Assembly: GCF_900187505.1 (NCBI RefSeq)
Contig: NZ_FYDL01000004.1
Coordinates: forward strand, 62,001-126,000
Direction of reading: 5' to 3'
DNA length: 64,000 bases
Origin: Pseudomonas sp. Irchel s3h17
GTDB lineage: Bacteria > Pseudomonadota > Gammaproteobacteria > Pseudomonadales > Pseudomonadaceae
Positions 36,460 through 45,761 of this stretch are shown in pieces. A model generated the notes under the pieces. The model saw only the letters and a list, made by a program, of their open reading frames with translations. It was not told where the DNA came from and searched no databases. The translations under genes and the position numbers were made by a program. The first letter of the stretch is position 1, and every line of letters starts with the position of its first letter.

Positions 36460-37749
36460 ATGCGCGAAGAGTTGAACCAAGGCCTGATCGACTTCCTCAA
36501 GGCCTCCCCTACCCCGTTCCATGCCACCGCCAGCCTTGTCCAGCGCCTGGAAGCGGCGGGCTATCAGCGCCTCGATGAGCGCGAGCCCTGGACCACCGAA
36601 GCCAACGGCCGTTATTACGTGACCCGCAACGACTCCTCGATCGTTGCCATCAAGATGGGCCGCAACTCCCCGCTGTACGACGGCATCCGCATGGTCGGCG
36701 CCCATACCGACAGCCCCTGCCTGCGGGTCAAGCCGCAACCGGAACTGCAACGCCAGGGATTCTGGCAGTTGGGCGTCGAAGTCTATGGTGGCGCGCTGCT
36801 CGCCCCGTGGTTTGACCGCGACCTGTCGCTGGCCGGCCGTGTGACCTTCCGCCGTGACGGCAAGGTCGAAAGCCAGCTGATTGACTTCAAGACACCGATT
36901 GCCACCATTCCCAACCTGGCCATCCACCTCAACCGTGATGCCAACCTGGGCTGGGCCATCAACGCACAGACCGAGCTGCCGCCGATCCTCGCGCAGTTTG
37001 CCGGTGACGAGCGCGTGGACTTTCGCGCGGTGCTCACCAATCAGCTCGCCCTGGAACATGGGCTGAACGCCGACGTGGTGCTCGACTACGAGCTGAGTTT
37101 CTACGACACCCAGGGCGCTGCCGTGATCGGCCTGCATGGTGACTTCATTGCCGGCGCGCGCCTGGACAACCTGCTGTCGTGCTACGCCGGCCTGCAAGCA
37201 TTGCTCAATGCCGAGACCGACGAAACCTGCGTGTTTGTTGCCAACGACCACGAAGAAGTCGGCTCCTGCTCGGCCTGCGGCGCCGACGGCCCGATGCTGG
37301 AGCAGACCCTGCGGCGCCTGCTGCCTGAAGGCGAAGAGTTCGTCCGCACCATTCAGAAATCCCTGCTGATTTCGGCCGACAACGCCCACGGCGTACACCC
37401 CAACTACGCCGACAAGCACGACGCCAACCACGGCCCGAAACTCAACGCCGGCCCGGTGATCAAGGTCAACAGCAACCAGCGTTACGCCACCAACAGCGAA
37501 ACCGCCGGGTTCTTCCGCCACCTGTGCATGGCCGAAGAAGTCCCGGTGCAGAGCTTTGTGGTCCGCAGCGACATGGGTTGTGGCTCGACCATCGGCCCGA
37601 TCACCGCCAGCCACCTGGGCGTGCGCACCGTGGATATCGGCCTGCCGACCTTCGCCATGCACTCGATCCGTGAGCTGTGCGGCAGTCATGACCTGATCCA
37701 CCTGGTGAAAGTGCTCAGCGCGTTCTACGCCTCTCGCCAATTACCTTGA
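36460..37749 (+). CDS. apeB: M18 aspartyl aminopeptidase
   Basis: A 429-residue cytoplasmic zinc aminopeptidase that prefers N-terminal acidic residues. The metal and catalytic residues are visible in [12 protein letters not shown] (His-Asp, about 79-90), [19 protein letters not shown] (Glu-Glu, about 261-279), [12 protein letters not shown] and a final His in [11 protein letters not shown]. The length matches the family. The ATG at 36460 has GGAG at 36450-36453. It is followed by a small REP-like hairpin. Confidence 0.93.
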   Translation: MREELNQGLIDFLKASPTPFHATASLVQRLEAAGYQRLDEREPWTTEANGRYYVTRNDSSIVAIKMGRNSPLYDGIRMVGAHTDSPCLRVKPQPELQRQGFWQLGVEVYGGALLAPWFDRDLSLAGRVTFRRDGKVESQLIDFKTPIATIPNLAIHLNRDANLGWAINAQTELPPILAQFAGDERVDFRAVLTNQLALEHGLNADVVLDYELSFYDTQGAAVIGLHGDFIAGARLDNLLSCYAGLQALLNAETDETCVFVANDHEEVGSCSACGADGPMLEQTLRRLLPEGEEFVRTIQKSLLISADNAHGVHPNYADKHDANHGPKLNAGPVIKVNSNQRYATNSETAGFFRHLCMAEEVPVQSFVVRSDMGCGSTIGPITASHLGVRTVDIGLPTFAMHSIRELCGSHDLIHLVKVLSAFYASRQLP

Positions 37750-37753
37750 GCCT

Positions 37754-37786
37754 GGGGGTGGCGAGGGACCGCGTTCCCTCGCCCCA
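37754..37786. repeat. Short REP-like hairpin
   Basis: GGCGAGGGA / TCCCTCGCC with a six-base spacer and a GTGGCGAGGG core, five bases after the apeB stop. It is a reduced form of the main REP family and could act as a terminator. Confidence 0.6.
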
Positions 37787-37885
37787 TCCAGCACCCGGAC
37801 TACTTGAGCCATCAGTGACAAACATCAATCTGTCCCGCACGAAAGCCACCTAAACTCAAACCTGTACATTTCTAAGGCCATCGCC

Positions 37886-38062
37886 ATGATCTCGATGTCT
37901 CTGTTCAACGCCCTGCTCATCCCTATCCTGACGGGCATGATCCTGCTGGCCATCGGCTTCAACTTTCGCGACAAAAACGCCGGCGTGTTTGCAATGTGGG
38001 TCGGCATGCTGATCATCCTCGCCACCGTCGTGATCAAGATCCTCGCCAAACTCAACGAATAA
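37886..38062 (+). CDS. Small membrane protein (58 residues)
   Basis: It starts MISMSLFNALLIPIL and ends ILAKLNE. Two membrane helices (about residues 5-24 and 34-53) are joined by a short loop with NFRDKNAG. It has no family I recognise. Third-position GC is high and the frame is free of stops. There is no strong ribosome site (AAGGCC at 37874-37879), so expression is likely but unproven. It lies between apeB and the MscS-type gene on the same strand. Confidence 0.6.
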   Translation: MISMSLFNALLIPILTGMILLAIGFNFRDKNAGVFAMWVGMLIILATVVIKILAKLNE

Positions 38063-38138
38063 AGGCGCACTGCGCTCGCATTGATATTGCCCCCCTCGTA
38101 CACTCGGTCAACCTTTACCTGTCGAGGTTGACCGCCCC

Positions 38139-40295
38139 GTGTTCGCTCGCCTGCTTGCCCTGCCGTCCACTCTGTTGATTTGCCTGCTGATGTGGCTGCC
38201 CATGGCGCCCGCCCATGCGGTCGGCTTGCCGGGCCTGCTTGGCGGCTCGGCCAAGGCCCAGCCCGAGGCCACGGAACCTTTGGGGCAATCGCTGGACGAG
38301 GTGATCAAGGCGCTGGAAAACGATCAGCAACGGACCCGGCTGCTGGCTGACCTGAAGAAGTTGCGCGACGCCACCAAGCAAGCCCAGCCGCCCGCCGAAG
38401 ATGGGGTGCTCGGCCTGATCGGCAGTACCCTGGGCAACCTCGAACAACAGTTTTACGGCGACGCCAGTCCACTCGCGCGCTGGTCCGCCGAGTTCGACCT
38501 GGCCAAGGAAGAATTCAACGCGCTGCTACTGCCCGCCAGTGAATGGCTGCCCATCGTCTTTGCCTTCGCCCTGATCCTGATGCTCTGGAGCCTGTTGGCG
38601 GCCGCATTGATCTGGCTCAGCCATCGTTTACGCACGCGCTTCGGCCTGACCGAAGAATTGCCGCAACACCCCAAGACCTGGGACCTGCTGCGGTTCGCCC
38701 TGCGCAAACTCGGCCCCTGGCTGATCGCCCTGTTGATCACGGTGTACATGAGCTACGCGCTGCCATCGTCATTGGGGAAATACCTGGCCATGGTGCTGGC
38801 CTATGCGCTGGTGGTCGGCACCTGCTTCTCGGCCGTCTGCGTCATTGCATTTTCCCTGCTCGACGGCCCGCACCGCCACCGCGCCCTGTACATCCTGCGG
38901 CATCAGGCTTTCCGCCCACTGTGGCTGATCGGCAGCTTTGCCGCCTTCGGCGAAGCCCTGAACGATCCGCGACTGGTCACCAGCCTCGGTGTCCACCTGG
39001 CCCACAGCACCGCGACCCTGGCCAATGTGCTGGCCGCCTTGTTCACCGGCCTGTTCATCCTGCGTTTTCGCCGGCCCATCGCCCACCTGATCCGCAACCA
39101 ACCCCTGGCCAGGCGCCTGACCCGCCGGGCATTGAGTGACACCATCGATATTCTCGGGACCTTCTGGTATTTGCCCGCATTGGTGCTGGTGGGGGTCTCG
39201 CTGTTTGCCACCTTCCTGTCAGCCGGCGATACCAGCACGGCGTTGCGCCAATCGCTGATCTGTACCGTGCTGCTGGTGGTGTGCATGGTCGTCAACGGCC
39301 TGGTCCGCCGCCAGGCGCTCAAGCCGCAACGCAGTGCCAAGCGCCACGCCCTGTATTCGGAGCGCCTCAAGGGTTTCGTCTACACCCTGGTGCACCTGAT
39401 GGTATGGCTGGCGTTCATCGAACTCGGCCTGCGGGTCTGGGGCCTGTCACTGTTCCGCTTCACCGAAGGCGAAGGCCACGATGTCAGTGTCAAACTGTTC
39501 AGCCTGGCCGGCACCCTGATCTTCGCCTGGCTGATCTGGATCCTCAGCGACACCGCCGTGCACCACGCCCTCACCCGCTCGCGCAAGGGCCTGGCCAACG
39601 CCCGCGCCCAGACCATGATGCCGCTGATCCGCAACGTGCTGTTCGTCGCGATCTTCATCGTTGCGCTGATCGTCGCCCTGGCCAATATGGGCATGAACGT
39701 CACGCCACTGCTGGCCGGTGCCGGCGTGATCGGCCTGGCCATCGGTTTCGGTGCGCAGTCGTTGGTGGCCGACCTGATCACCGGATTGTTCATCATCATC
39801 GAAGACTCCCTGGCCATCGACGACTACGTCGACGTCGGCGGCCACCTGGGCACCGTCGAAGGCCTGACCATCCGCACCGTGCGCCTGCGGGACATCGACG
39901 GCATCGTCCATACCATCCCGTTCAGCGAAATCAAAAGCATCAAGAACTACTCACGGGAATTCGGCTACGCCATCTTCCGCGTGGCCGTGCCCTCCAACAT
40001 GGAAATCGACGACGCCATCAAACTGATGCGCGAAGTCGGCCAGAAAATACGCACCGACCCCCTGCAACGACGCAACATCTGGTCGCCCCTGGAAATCCAG
40101 GGCGTGGAAAGCTTCGAATCCGGCAACGCCATCCTCCGCGCCCGATTCAAGACCGCACCGATCAAACAGTGGGAAGTGTCGCGGGCCTTCAACCTGTCCC
40201 TCAAACGCCACCTCGACGAAGCCGGGCTGGACCTGGCGACACCGAGGATGAACATTCAAGTGATGACCGCCGGTGGCGGGCAAGCGAAGGAATAA
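38139..40295 (+). CDS. Large MscS-family mechanosensitive channel
   Basis: A 718-residue inner-membrane protein. A signal peptide (about 1-27, ending PAHA) is followed by a periplasmic helical region, then about ten membrane segments between 130 and 530. The MscS core follows: the pore helix with GVIGLAIGFGAQSLVADLITG (about 528-548) and the cytoplasmic beta domain VDVGGHLGTVEGLTIRTVRL. It should release solutes on osmotic downshock; the extra helices set the tension threshold. The start is a GTG at 38139 by frame and signal peptide. Confidence 0.88.
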   Translation: MFARLLALPSTLLICLLMWLPMAPAHAVGLPGLLGGSAKAQPEATEPLGQSLDEVIKALENDQQRTRLLADLKKLRDATKQAQPPAEDGVLGLIGSTLGNLEQQFYGDASPLARWSAEFDLAKEEFNALLLPASEWLPIVFAFALILMLWSLLAAALIWLSHRLRTRFGLTEELPQHPKTWDLLRFALRKLGPWLIALLITVYMSYALPSSLGKYLAMVLAYALVVGTCFSAVCVIAFSLLDGPHRHRALYILRHQAFRPLWLIGSFAAFGEALNDPRLVTSLGVHLAHSTATLANVLAALFTGLFILRFRRPIAHLIRNQPLARRLTRRALSDTIDILGTFWYLPALVLVGVSLFATFLSAGDTSTALRQSLICTVLLVVCMVVNGLVRRQALKPQRSAKRHALYSERLKGFVYTLVHLMVWLAFIELGLRVWGLSLFRFTEGEGHDVSVKLFSLAGTLIFAWLIWILSDTAVHHALTRSRKGLANARAQTMMPLIRNVLFVAIFIVALIVALANMGMNVTPLLAGAGVIGLAIGFGAQSLVADLITGLFIIIEDSLAIDDYVDVGGHLGTVEGLTIRTVRLRDIDGIVHTIPFSEIKSIKNYSREFGYAIFRVAVPSNMEIDDAIKLMREVGQKIRTDPLQRRNIWSPLEIQGVESFESGNAILRARFKTAPIKQWEVSRAFNLSLKRHLDEAGLDLATPRMNIQVMTAGGGQAKE

Positions 40296-40425
40296 ACCCT
40301 GAAAACGGACGCCGAGCGTTCAGCGCGGCCACCCACCCGCACAAACAACCAACCAACCAAAGCGGGCTGCTCCGCAGCCCAGCGGGAGCAAGCTCCCTCG
40401 CCACAAAAAGCAAAACAACACACCT
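40296..40425. repeat. Half REP and AT-rich spacer
   Basis: GGGCTGCTCCGCAGCCC leads into AGCGGGAGCAAGCTCCCTCG and CCAC at about 40363-40404. This is the right arm of the main REP family. No left arm is seen, so it looks like a remnant. Confidence 0.7.
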
Positions 40426-40711
40426 CTATACCTTCACACCTGTGCACCCCACACCTGCATACCTGCACACCTGTGCACTTCACACCTGCATACCTGCAAA
40501 CCTGCGCACTTCACACCTGCATACCTGCAACCTGCGCACTTCACACCTGCAAACCTGCAAACCTGCGCACTTCACACCTGCAAACCTGCAAACCTGCGCA
40601 CTTCACACCTGCAAACCTGCAAACCTTCGCACTTCACACCTGCAAACCTGCAAACCTGCGCACTTCACACCTGACTACCTCACACACATACCTGCACACC
40701 TACCCCCACAC
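40426..40711. repeat. 31-bp minisatellite of CACACCTGCA units
   Basis: Seven tandem units begin with CACTTCACACCTGC at 40476, 40507, 40537, 40568, 40599, 40630 and 40661, so the period is 31 bases (one unit is 30). Each unit contains two or three copies of ACCTGCAA. Less regular ACACCTGCATACC repeats flank both sides. The period is not a multiple of three and no ribosome site is in phase, so it is noncoding. Copy number is likely to vary between strains. Confidence 0.9.
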
Positions 40712-41099
40712 TCAACAGGCCGAGCGTTAGCTCGCCTGCCGCTCTTGATCTTGCTTTGGCTTTTGATCTTGATCCGCCCGCCCCATCGGCAGGCCGAGCG
40801 CAGGCGTTCATCAGGGGAATGGCGCGCAGCGCCCCTCGACGCCGTCGAGGACATCGCATGGAGGTCGGCGCAGCAGACCGGAGGGCGATGCCCCCTGAAG
40901 AATGCCGGAGCGAGGGAACCCCGAGCCTTGGCGAGGGGCCGGACGCTAGGGGCGAAGCGTTTTTTTGCTTACTTTTTTTAGGCGCTTGTAAAAAAAGTGA
41001 GTCGCCGTCAGGCGAAACCATAAGTCGCCGTGACCGCAGCAACGGATATGTCCCCCCGCAAAAGAGAGGCCGACTGTCAGGGAAAAACCCCGTCACCAC
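40712..41099. repeat. GC-rich region, possible dispersed repeat, no gene
   Basis: The minus-strand frame here (up to 139 residues, with LRSSGGIALRSAAPTSMRC-like text) resembles spurious proteins I have seen annotated many times in Pseudomonas genomes, which points to a dispersed intergenic repeat. It includes a long hairpin, ACTTTTTTT (40971-40979) / AAAAAAAGT (40990-40998), able to stop transcription from both sides. I support no gene in it. Confidence 0.45.
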
Positions 41100-41813
41100 T
41101 CAAACCACATCAACCCCCACATGAATCGCATCATGCCGCCAAAACTCCAGGTCACAATCAATCAACCGCTCATACTGATCATAATTAACGCGAGCAATCC
41201 GCAACCCCGGACTCCCCAGCGACACCCGCAACGCCGCCGCCGCATCCACCGGTAACGACGTCGGCACAATCTCGAACCGCACCCGCCCATAATGCAAATC
41301 GTAATGCCGCGCATACAGCTCAGTAATCGACTGATTCAAATCGAACTCGAGAATCCCCGGGAAAAACTGCGGATTCAGGTAATGCTCCACATACAGCACC
41401 AACCGCCCATCAATGCGCCGGGACCGGCAGATCTGAATCACACTCGACAGCGCCGGTAGCTGCAACCAGCCACACACCGCCGCCGACGCCGGCTGCAAAC
41501 GCGCCGAGATCACCTCGGTCGATGGCTCCCGCCCCTGGGCACTGACCATCGCGTGAAAATGGCTGCGCTGCATCAGGTTGTAGGCCAGGCGCGGGGGCGA
41601 TACAAACCAGCCGCGACGCTCCTCACGATAAATCTGCCCTTGGGCTTCGAGCTGCAACAGCGCCTCACGCACCGTGATGCGCGTGGTGCCGAACAGCTCG
41701 CTGAGCTTGCGCTCGGCCGGCAGCTTGCTCGCCGGTGCCAGCAAGCCATGATCGATCTGTTCCTGCAGGACCTGACCGATGGCTGTCACCGCCTTGATTG
41801 CCTCTTCACGCAT
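41100..41813 (-). CDS. GntR-family regulator with UTRA domain
   Basis: A 237-residue repressor-type protein. The N-terminal winged helix is LPAERKLSELFGTTRITVREALLQLE in outline (about 28-53). The C-terminal UTRA effector domain spans about 90-232. HutC-type GntR proteins respond to small nutrients such as phosphonates, amino acids or sugars. The ATG at 41811-41813 has AGGTAA upstream. It is divergent from the ABC operon and has a perfect palindrome 15 bases before its start, so it probably controls itself and the operon. Confidence 0.88.
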   Translation of the reverse strand: MREEAIKAVTAIGQVLQEQIDHGLLAPASKLPAERKLSELFGTTRITVREALLQLEAQGQIYREERRGWFVSPPRLAYNLMQRSHFHAMVSAQGREPSTEVISARLQPASAAVCGWLQLPALSSVIQICRSRRIDGRLVLYVEHYLNPQFFPGILEFDLNQSITELYARHYDLHYGRVRFEIVPTSLPVDAAAALRVSLGSPGLRIARVNYDQYERLIDCDLEFWRHDAIHVGVDVV

Positions 41814-42174
41814 CAACGTTACCTATCTGGACTAGTCCAACACTGATTCAGGGCGGGAACGCGCCAAAAGACGCCTCCTCAAACGTAGCGCAAGCCTAGG
41901 CAATCCATATGACTGATCCATGACAAAGCCGCCGGATGGCGACGCAAGGTCTGTGCAAATTAACGGCCAAGTCCTTGAAAACCGGGAGCGTAACCATGGT
42001 CTACGCTTACCTCGCGAGCCTTGCGCCCAAGCGAAAGAAAAGCGGGACTGCGCAAGGCCGACATCAAAGTGTCATCCAGCGCACCTAAATTGGCTCAGGT
42101 ATTGCTGACCTAGACCAACCCAACCGCAAACGTTCGATAAAACGCAGCGTTGAATACGCCCAAAGGAGCTTTCG
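41814..42174. promoter_or_regulatory. Divergent control region regulator/ABC operon
   Basis: A 361-base gap with the palindrome TGGACTAGTCCA at the regulator side (41828-41839) and the related TGACCTAGACCA (42106-42117) at the operon side. A GGAG ribosome site for the binding-protein gene is at 42163-42166. No convincing Pho box was found by eye. Confidence 0.5.
41828..41839. promoter_or_regulatory. Operator candidate TGGACTAGTCCA
   Basis: A perfect 12-base palindrome, 15 bases upstream of the GntR start codon, where binding would block its own transcription. The CTAG centre flanked by TGG/CCA is plausible for a UTRA-GntR site. Confidence 0.5.
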
Positions 42175-43242
42175 ATGAAACAGCTTTTCCTGGCATCACT
42201 GTTAGGCTCGACCATTGCCATGTGCACCAGTGCCATGGCCGCTGATACCGATCTGAAAACCCTGGAAGCCGCTGCGCGCGCTGAAGGCGCCGTGAACAGC
42301 GTCGGCATGCCCGATGACTGGGCCAACTGGAAAGGCACCTGGGCTGACCTGGCCAAGACCTACGGCCTCAAACATATCGACACCGACATGAGTTCGGCCC
42401 AGGAGATCGCCAAGTTCGCCGCCGAAAAAGACAACGCCAGCGCCGACATCGGCGACGTCGGTGCGGCGTTTGGTCCGATCGCGGTCAAGCAAGGCGTGGT
42501 GCAGCCATACAAGCCAAGCACCTGGGATCAGGTTCCGGCCTGGGCCAAGGATAAGGACGGCAATTGGGCACTGGCCTACACCGGCACTATCGCGTTCATC
42601 GTCAACAAGAAGCTGCTGCACGGTTCCGAAGCACCCACCCAGTGGGCTGACCTCAAGACGGGTAAATACAAGGTATCCATCGGTGACGTAAGCACCTCCG
42701 CACAAGCGGCCAACGGCGTGCTGGCCGCCGCCATTTCCAAAGGCGGCAACGAGAAGAACATTCAACCGGCGCTGGAGCTCTTCGCCGATATCGCCAAGCA
42801 AGGCCGCCTGTCGATGGCCAACCCGACGATTGCCACCATGGAAAAGGGTGAAATTGAAGTCGGCGTGATCTGGGACTTCAACGGCCTGAGCTACAAGGCC
42901 AAGATGGCCAATCCGGATGATTACGTGGTGCTGATCCCGTCCGATGGTTCGGTGATTTCCGGCTACACCACCATCATCAACAAGTACGCGAAGAACCCGA
43001 ACGCAGCCAAACTGGCCCGCGAATACATCTTCAGCGACGCCGGCCAGATCAACCTGGCCAAAGGCAATGCCCGTCCGATTCGCGCCGAGCACATCAAGCT
43101 GCCGGAAGACGTGAAAGCCAAGCTGCTGCCTAACGAGCAGTACAAAAACGTGACCCCGATCAAAGACGCAGATGCATGGGAAAAGACCTCCAAGGCTCTC
43201 CCTCAGATGTGGCAGGAAGAAGTCATTATCAACATGCAGTAA
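42175..43242 (+). CDS. ABC transporter periplasmic binding protein
   Basis: A 355-residue type 2 solute-binding protein with a signal peptide (about 1-22, ending AMAA). It resembles the iron/spermidine/aminoethylphosphonate branch (AfuA/PotD/PhnS-like); the segments GMPDDWANWKGTW, IGDVGAAFGPIAV and EIEVGVIWDFNG fit this group. These relatives bind quite different ligands, so the substrate cannot be read off. It is first in the operon binding protein-phosphodiesterase-permease-permease-ATPase-HAD phosphatase. A perfect 13-bp stem hairpin follows its stop and may raise its message level over the rest. Confidence 0.88.
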   Translation: MKQLFLASLLGSTIAMCTSAMAADTDLKTLEAAARAEGAVNSVGMPDDWANWKGTWADLAKTYGLKHIDTDMSSAQEIAKFAAEKDNASADIGDVGAAFGPIAVKQGVVQPYKPSTWDQVPAWAKDKDGNWALAYTGTIAFIVNKKLLHGSEAPTQWADLKTGKYKVSIGDVSTSAQAANGVLAAAISKGGNEKNIQPALELFADIAKQGRLSMANPTIATMEKGEIEVGVIWDFNGLSYKAKMANPDDYVVLIPSDGSVISGYTTIINKYAKNPNAAKLAREYIFSDAGQINLAKGNARPIRAEHIKLPEDVKAKLLPNEQYKNVTPIKDADAWEKTSKALPQMWQEEVIINMQ

Positions 43243-43254
43243 TGCTGTAACTGC

Positions 43255-43283
43255 AGGAGCTGCCGCAGGCTGCGGCAGCTCCT
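43255..43283. repeat. Intra-operon stem-loop
   Basis: AGGAGCTGCCGCA and its exact inverse TGCGGCAGCTCCT with a three-base loop. There is no T run, so it is more likely an mRNA-stabilising or REP-like element than a terminator. Confidence 0.75.
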
Positions 43284-43325
43284 ACGACGATTTGATCCAG
43301 TTTCGCTTTCGGAGTCATCGCCCCT

Positions 43326-44132
43326 ATGAAGCACAACGTCATCCTTGTCGTGCTCGACGGCCTCAACTACGAGGTTGCCCGGCACGCCATGGGGCACTTG
43401 CAGGCCTACATCGGCGCAGAACGCGCGGCACTCTATAAACTGGAGTGCGAACTGCCTTCCCTGTCCCGACCGCTTTACGAATGCATCCTCACCGGCGTAC
43501 CACCGATCGAGAGCGGCATCGTCCACAACAACATCTCGCGCCTGTCCAATCAGCGCAGCATCTATCACTACGCCACCGAGGCCGGCCTCACGACCGCTGC
43601 GGCGGCCTATCACTGGGTCAGTGAGCTGTACAACCGTTCGCCGTTCGTGGCGGCACGGGATCGACACACCGACGACACGGCGCTGCCGATCCAGCACGGC
43701 CACTTCTACTGGAACGATCACTACCCCGACTCACACCTGTTCGCCGATGCCGAACACCTGCGTCTGCGCCATGCACCCAATTTCATGCTGGTGCACCCGA
43801 TGAACATCGACGATGCCGGGCACAAGCACGGCCTCGATACCCCGCAATACCGTAACAGCGCCCGCTCGGCCGACATCATCCTGGCCGACTACCTGCAAGG
43901 CTGGCTCGACGCTGGCTACCAGGTACTGGTGACCGCCGACCACGGCATGAACAACGACCGCTCCCACAACGGCCTGCTCGCCGAGGAACGGGAAGTGCCG
44001 TTGTTCGTCCTTGGCGATGCCTTCAGCCTCGATGCCGGCGCCGCCCCCAGACAGACCGACATCTGCGGCACCGTCTGCGAACTGCTGGGTGTGGCCCACG
44101 ACAAACCTGTGTGCAGGGAGCTGCTGAAGTGA
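43326..44132 (+). CDS. Cytoplasmic alkaline-phosphatase-superfamily phosphodiesterase
   Basis: A 268-residue protein of the nucleotide pyrophosphatase/phosphodiesterase type. Metal ligands are in VVLDGLN (about 8-14), HPMNIDDAGHKHG (about 158-170) and VTADHGMNND (about 202-211). The likely nucleophile is Thr in ECILTGVPPIESGIVHN (about 55-60). It has no signal peptide, which is unusual for this superfamily and fits an enzyme acting after import. Phosphonoacetate hydrolase is another member of the same fold, so a phosphonate substrate is also possible. It overlaps the first permease gene by four bases. Confidence 0.82.
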   Translation: MKHNVILVVLDGLNYEVARHAMGHLQAYIGAERAALYKLECELPSLSRPLYECILTGVPPIESGIVHNNISRLSNQRSIYHYATEAGLTTAAAAYHWVSELYNRSPFVAARDRHTDDTALPIQHGHFYWNDHYPDSHLFADAEHLRLRHAPNFMLVHPMNIDDAGHKHGLDTPQYRNSARSADIILADYLQGWLDAGYQVLVTADHGMNNDRSHNGLLAEEREVPLFVLGDAFSLDAGAAPRQTDICGTVCELLGVAHDKPVCRELLK

Positions 44133-44974
44133 ACTCCATGACTCGCGGCAAATGGCTGGCCGCCCTGTGCCTGGTGCCCTTCGCGCTGTTCTTTATCGTG
44201 TTCCAGATCGCCCCGCTGACCTGGGTGATGATCAACAGCCTGCAATCGGAGGAGTTCGGCTGGGGCCTGGCCAACTTCAGCAAGATTTTCAGCTCGAAGT
44301 TTTACCTGCAAGCGATCCAGTACAGCCTGGAGATCAGCTTCTGGTCCAGCGTGTTCGGCATCGTCATTGCAATCCTGGGCAGCTACTCGCTGCGCCGGGT
44401 CGACTCGAAACTGCGCAATTTCGTCAACGCCTTCGCCAACATGACCAGCAACTTCGCCGGCGTGCCCCTGGCCTTCGCCTTCATCATTCTGCTGGGCTTC
44501 AACGGCAGTATTACCATCATGCTCAAGCAGGCCGGGATCATTCAGGACTTCAACCTGTATTCCAAAACCGGGCTGATCATTCTCTACACCTACTTCCAGA
44601 TTCCCCTGGGCGTCTTGCTGCTGTACCCGGCATTCGACGCCCTGCGCGAAGACTGGCGTGAATCGGCGGAACTGCTGGGTGCCAACGGCTGGCAATTCTG
44701 GCGGCACATTGGCCTGCCGGTGCTGACCCCGGCCCTGCTCGGGACCTTCGTGATCCTGCTGGCCAATGCCCTGGGTGCCTACGCCACCGTCTACGCCCTG
44801 ACCACCGGCAACTTCAACGTGCTGCCGATCCGCATCGCGGCAATGGTCTCGGGTGACATTTCCCTGGACCCGAACATGGCCAGTGCCCTGGCGGTCGTGC
44901 TGGTGAGCCTGATGACCCTGGTGACCGTGGTCCATCAGCTGCTGTTGAAGAGGAGCTACCATGTCTCGCGTTGA
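44129..44974 (+). CDS. ABC transporter permease, first
   Basis: A 281-residue inner-membrane subunit with about six helices. The binding-protein-dependent EAA loop is seen at ELLGANGWQFWRHIGLPVLTPA (about 180-201). The start is probably the GTG at 44129, which gives a four-base overlap with the phosphodiesterase gene and has GGGAG upstream; the ATG at 44138 is an alternative. Confidence 0.88.
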   Translation: MNSMTRGKWLAALCLVPFALFFIVFQIAPLTWVMINSLQSEEFGWGLANFSKIFSSKFYLQAIQYSLEISFWSSVFGIVIAILGSYSLRRVDSKLRNFVNAFANMTSNFAGVPLAFAFIILLGFNGSITIMLKQAGIIQDFNLYSKTGLIILYTYFQIPLGVLLLYPAFDALREDWRESAELLGANGWQFWRHIGLPVLTPALLGTFVILLANALGAYATVYALTTGNFNVLPIRIAAMVSGDISLDPNMASALAVVLVSLMTLVTVVHQLLLKRSYHVSR

Positions 44975-45761
44975 ATCCGGCTCTGTCGCCGTGTACCACC
45001 GCGTGGTGGTTTACCTGCTGTTTGCCATTCTGCTACTGCCACTGGCCGGCACCCTGATCTACTCGATCGCCAGCAGTTGGTCGGCGACGATCCTGCCCAG
45101 CGGCTTTACCTTGAAGTGGTACATCCAGCTGTGGAGCGACCCGCGCTTTCTCGCGGCCTTCGGTCAATCACTGCTGGTCTGCGTAGGGGCGCTGATACTG
45201 TCCGTGGTGCTGATCCTGCCGCTGCTGTTCGTGGTGCACTACCACTTTCCAAGACTCGACGCGTTGATGAACATCCTGATCCTGCTGCCCTTTGCCGTGC
45301 CACCGGTGGTGTCTTCGGTGGGGCTGTTGCAGCTCTATGGCTCGGGGCCTTTCGCGATGGTCGGTACGCCGTGGATTCTGGTGGGGTGCTACTTCACCGT
45401 CGCCTTGCCGTTCATGTACCGGGCGATCACCAACAACCTGCAAGCAATCAACCTGCACGACCTGATGGATGCCGCCCAACTGCTGGGCGCCAGTACCTGG
45501 CAGGCGGCGTTCCTGGTGGTGCTGCCGAACCTGCGCAAAGGCCTGATGGTGGCACTGCTGCTGTCGTTCTCGTTCCTGTTCGGCGAGTTCGTGTTCGCCA
45601 ACATCCTCGTCGGCACTCGCTACGAAACCCTGCAGGTCTACCTCAACAACATGCGTAACAGCAGCGGTCACTTCACCAGCGCGCTGGTGATCTCCTACTT
45701 CTTCTTTGTGCTGGTTCTGACCTGGGCTGCCAATATCTTGAACAAGGACAAAAGCCAATGA
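44961..45761 (+). CDS. ABC transporter permease, second
   Basis: A 266-residue inner-membrane subunit with about six helices and the EAA loop AAQLLGASTWQAAFLVVLPN (about 172-191). The start overlaps the first permease gene by 14 bases and has AGGAG at 44950-44954. The stop overlaps the ATPase start by four bases. Confidence 0.88.
   Translation: MSRVESGSVAVYHRVVVYLLFAILLLPLAGTLIYSIASSWSATILPSGFTLKWYIQLWSDPRFLAAFGQSLLVCVGALILSVVLILPLLFVVHYHFPRLDALMNILILLPFAVPPVVSSVGLLQLYGSGPFAMVGTPWILVGCYFTVALPFMYRAITNNLQAINLHDLMDAAQLLGASTWQAAFLVVLPNLRKGLMVALLLSFSFLFGEFVFANILVGTRYETLQVYLNNMRNSSGHFTSALVISYFFFVLVLTWAANILNKDKSQ

Noticed and set aside
40426..40711. CRISPR array
   Set aside because: The units are direct tandem repeats with no unique spacers, and there are no cas genes.
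39281..40981. Plus-strand frame with a repeated Cys-Lys-Pro-Ala protein text
   Set aside because: It is an out-of-frame shadow of the MscS gene that runs on into the minisatellite. The 31-base period shifts the frame in every unit, so a repeat protein is not being selected.
40680..41099. Minus-strand frame of 139 codons
   Set aside because: It looks like the spurious proteins often called in dispersed Pseudomonas repeats; no ribosome site is seen.
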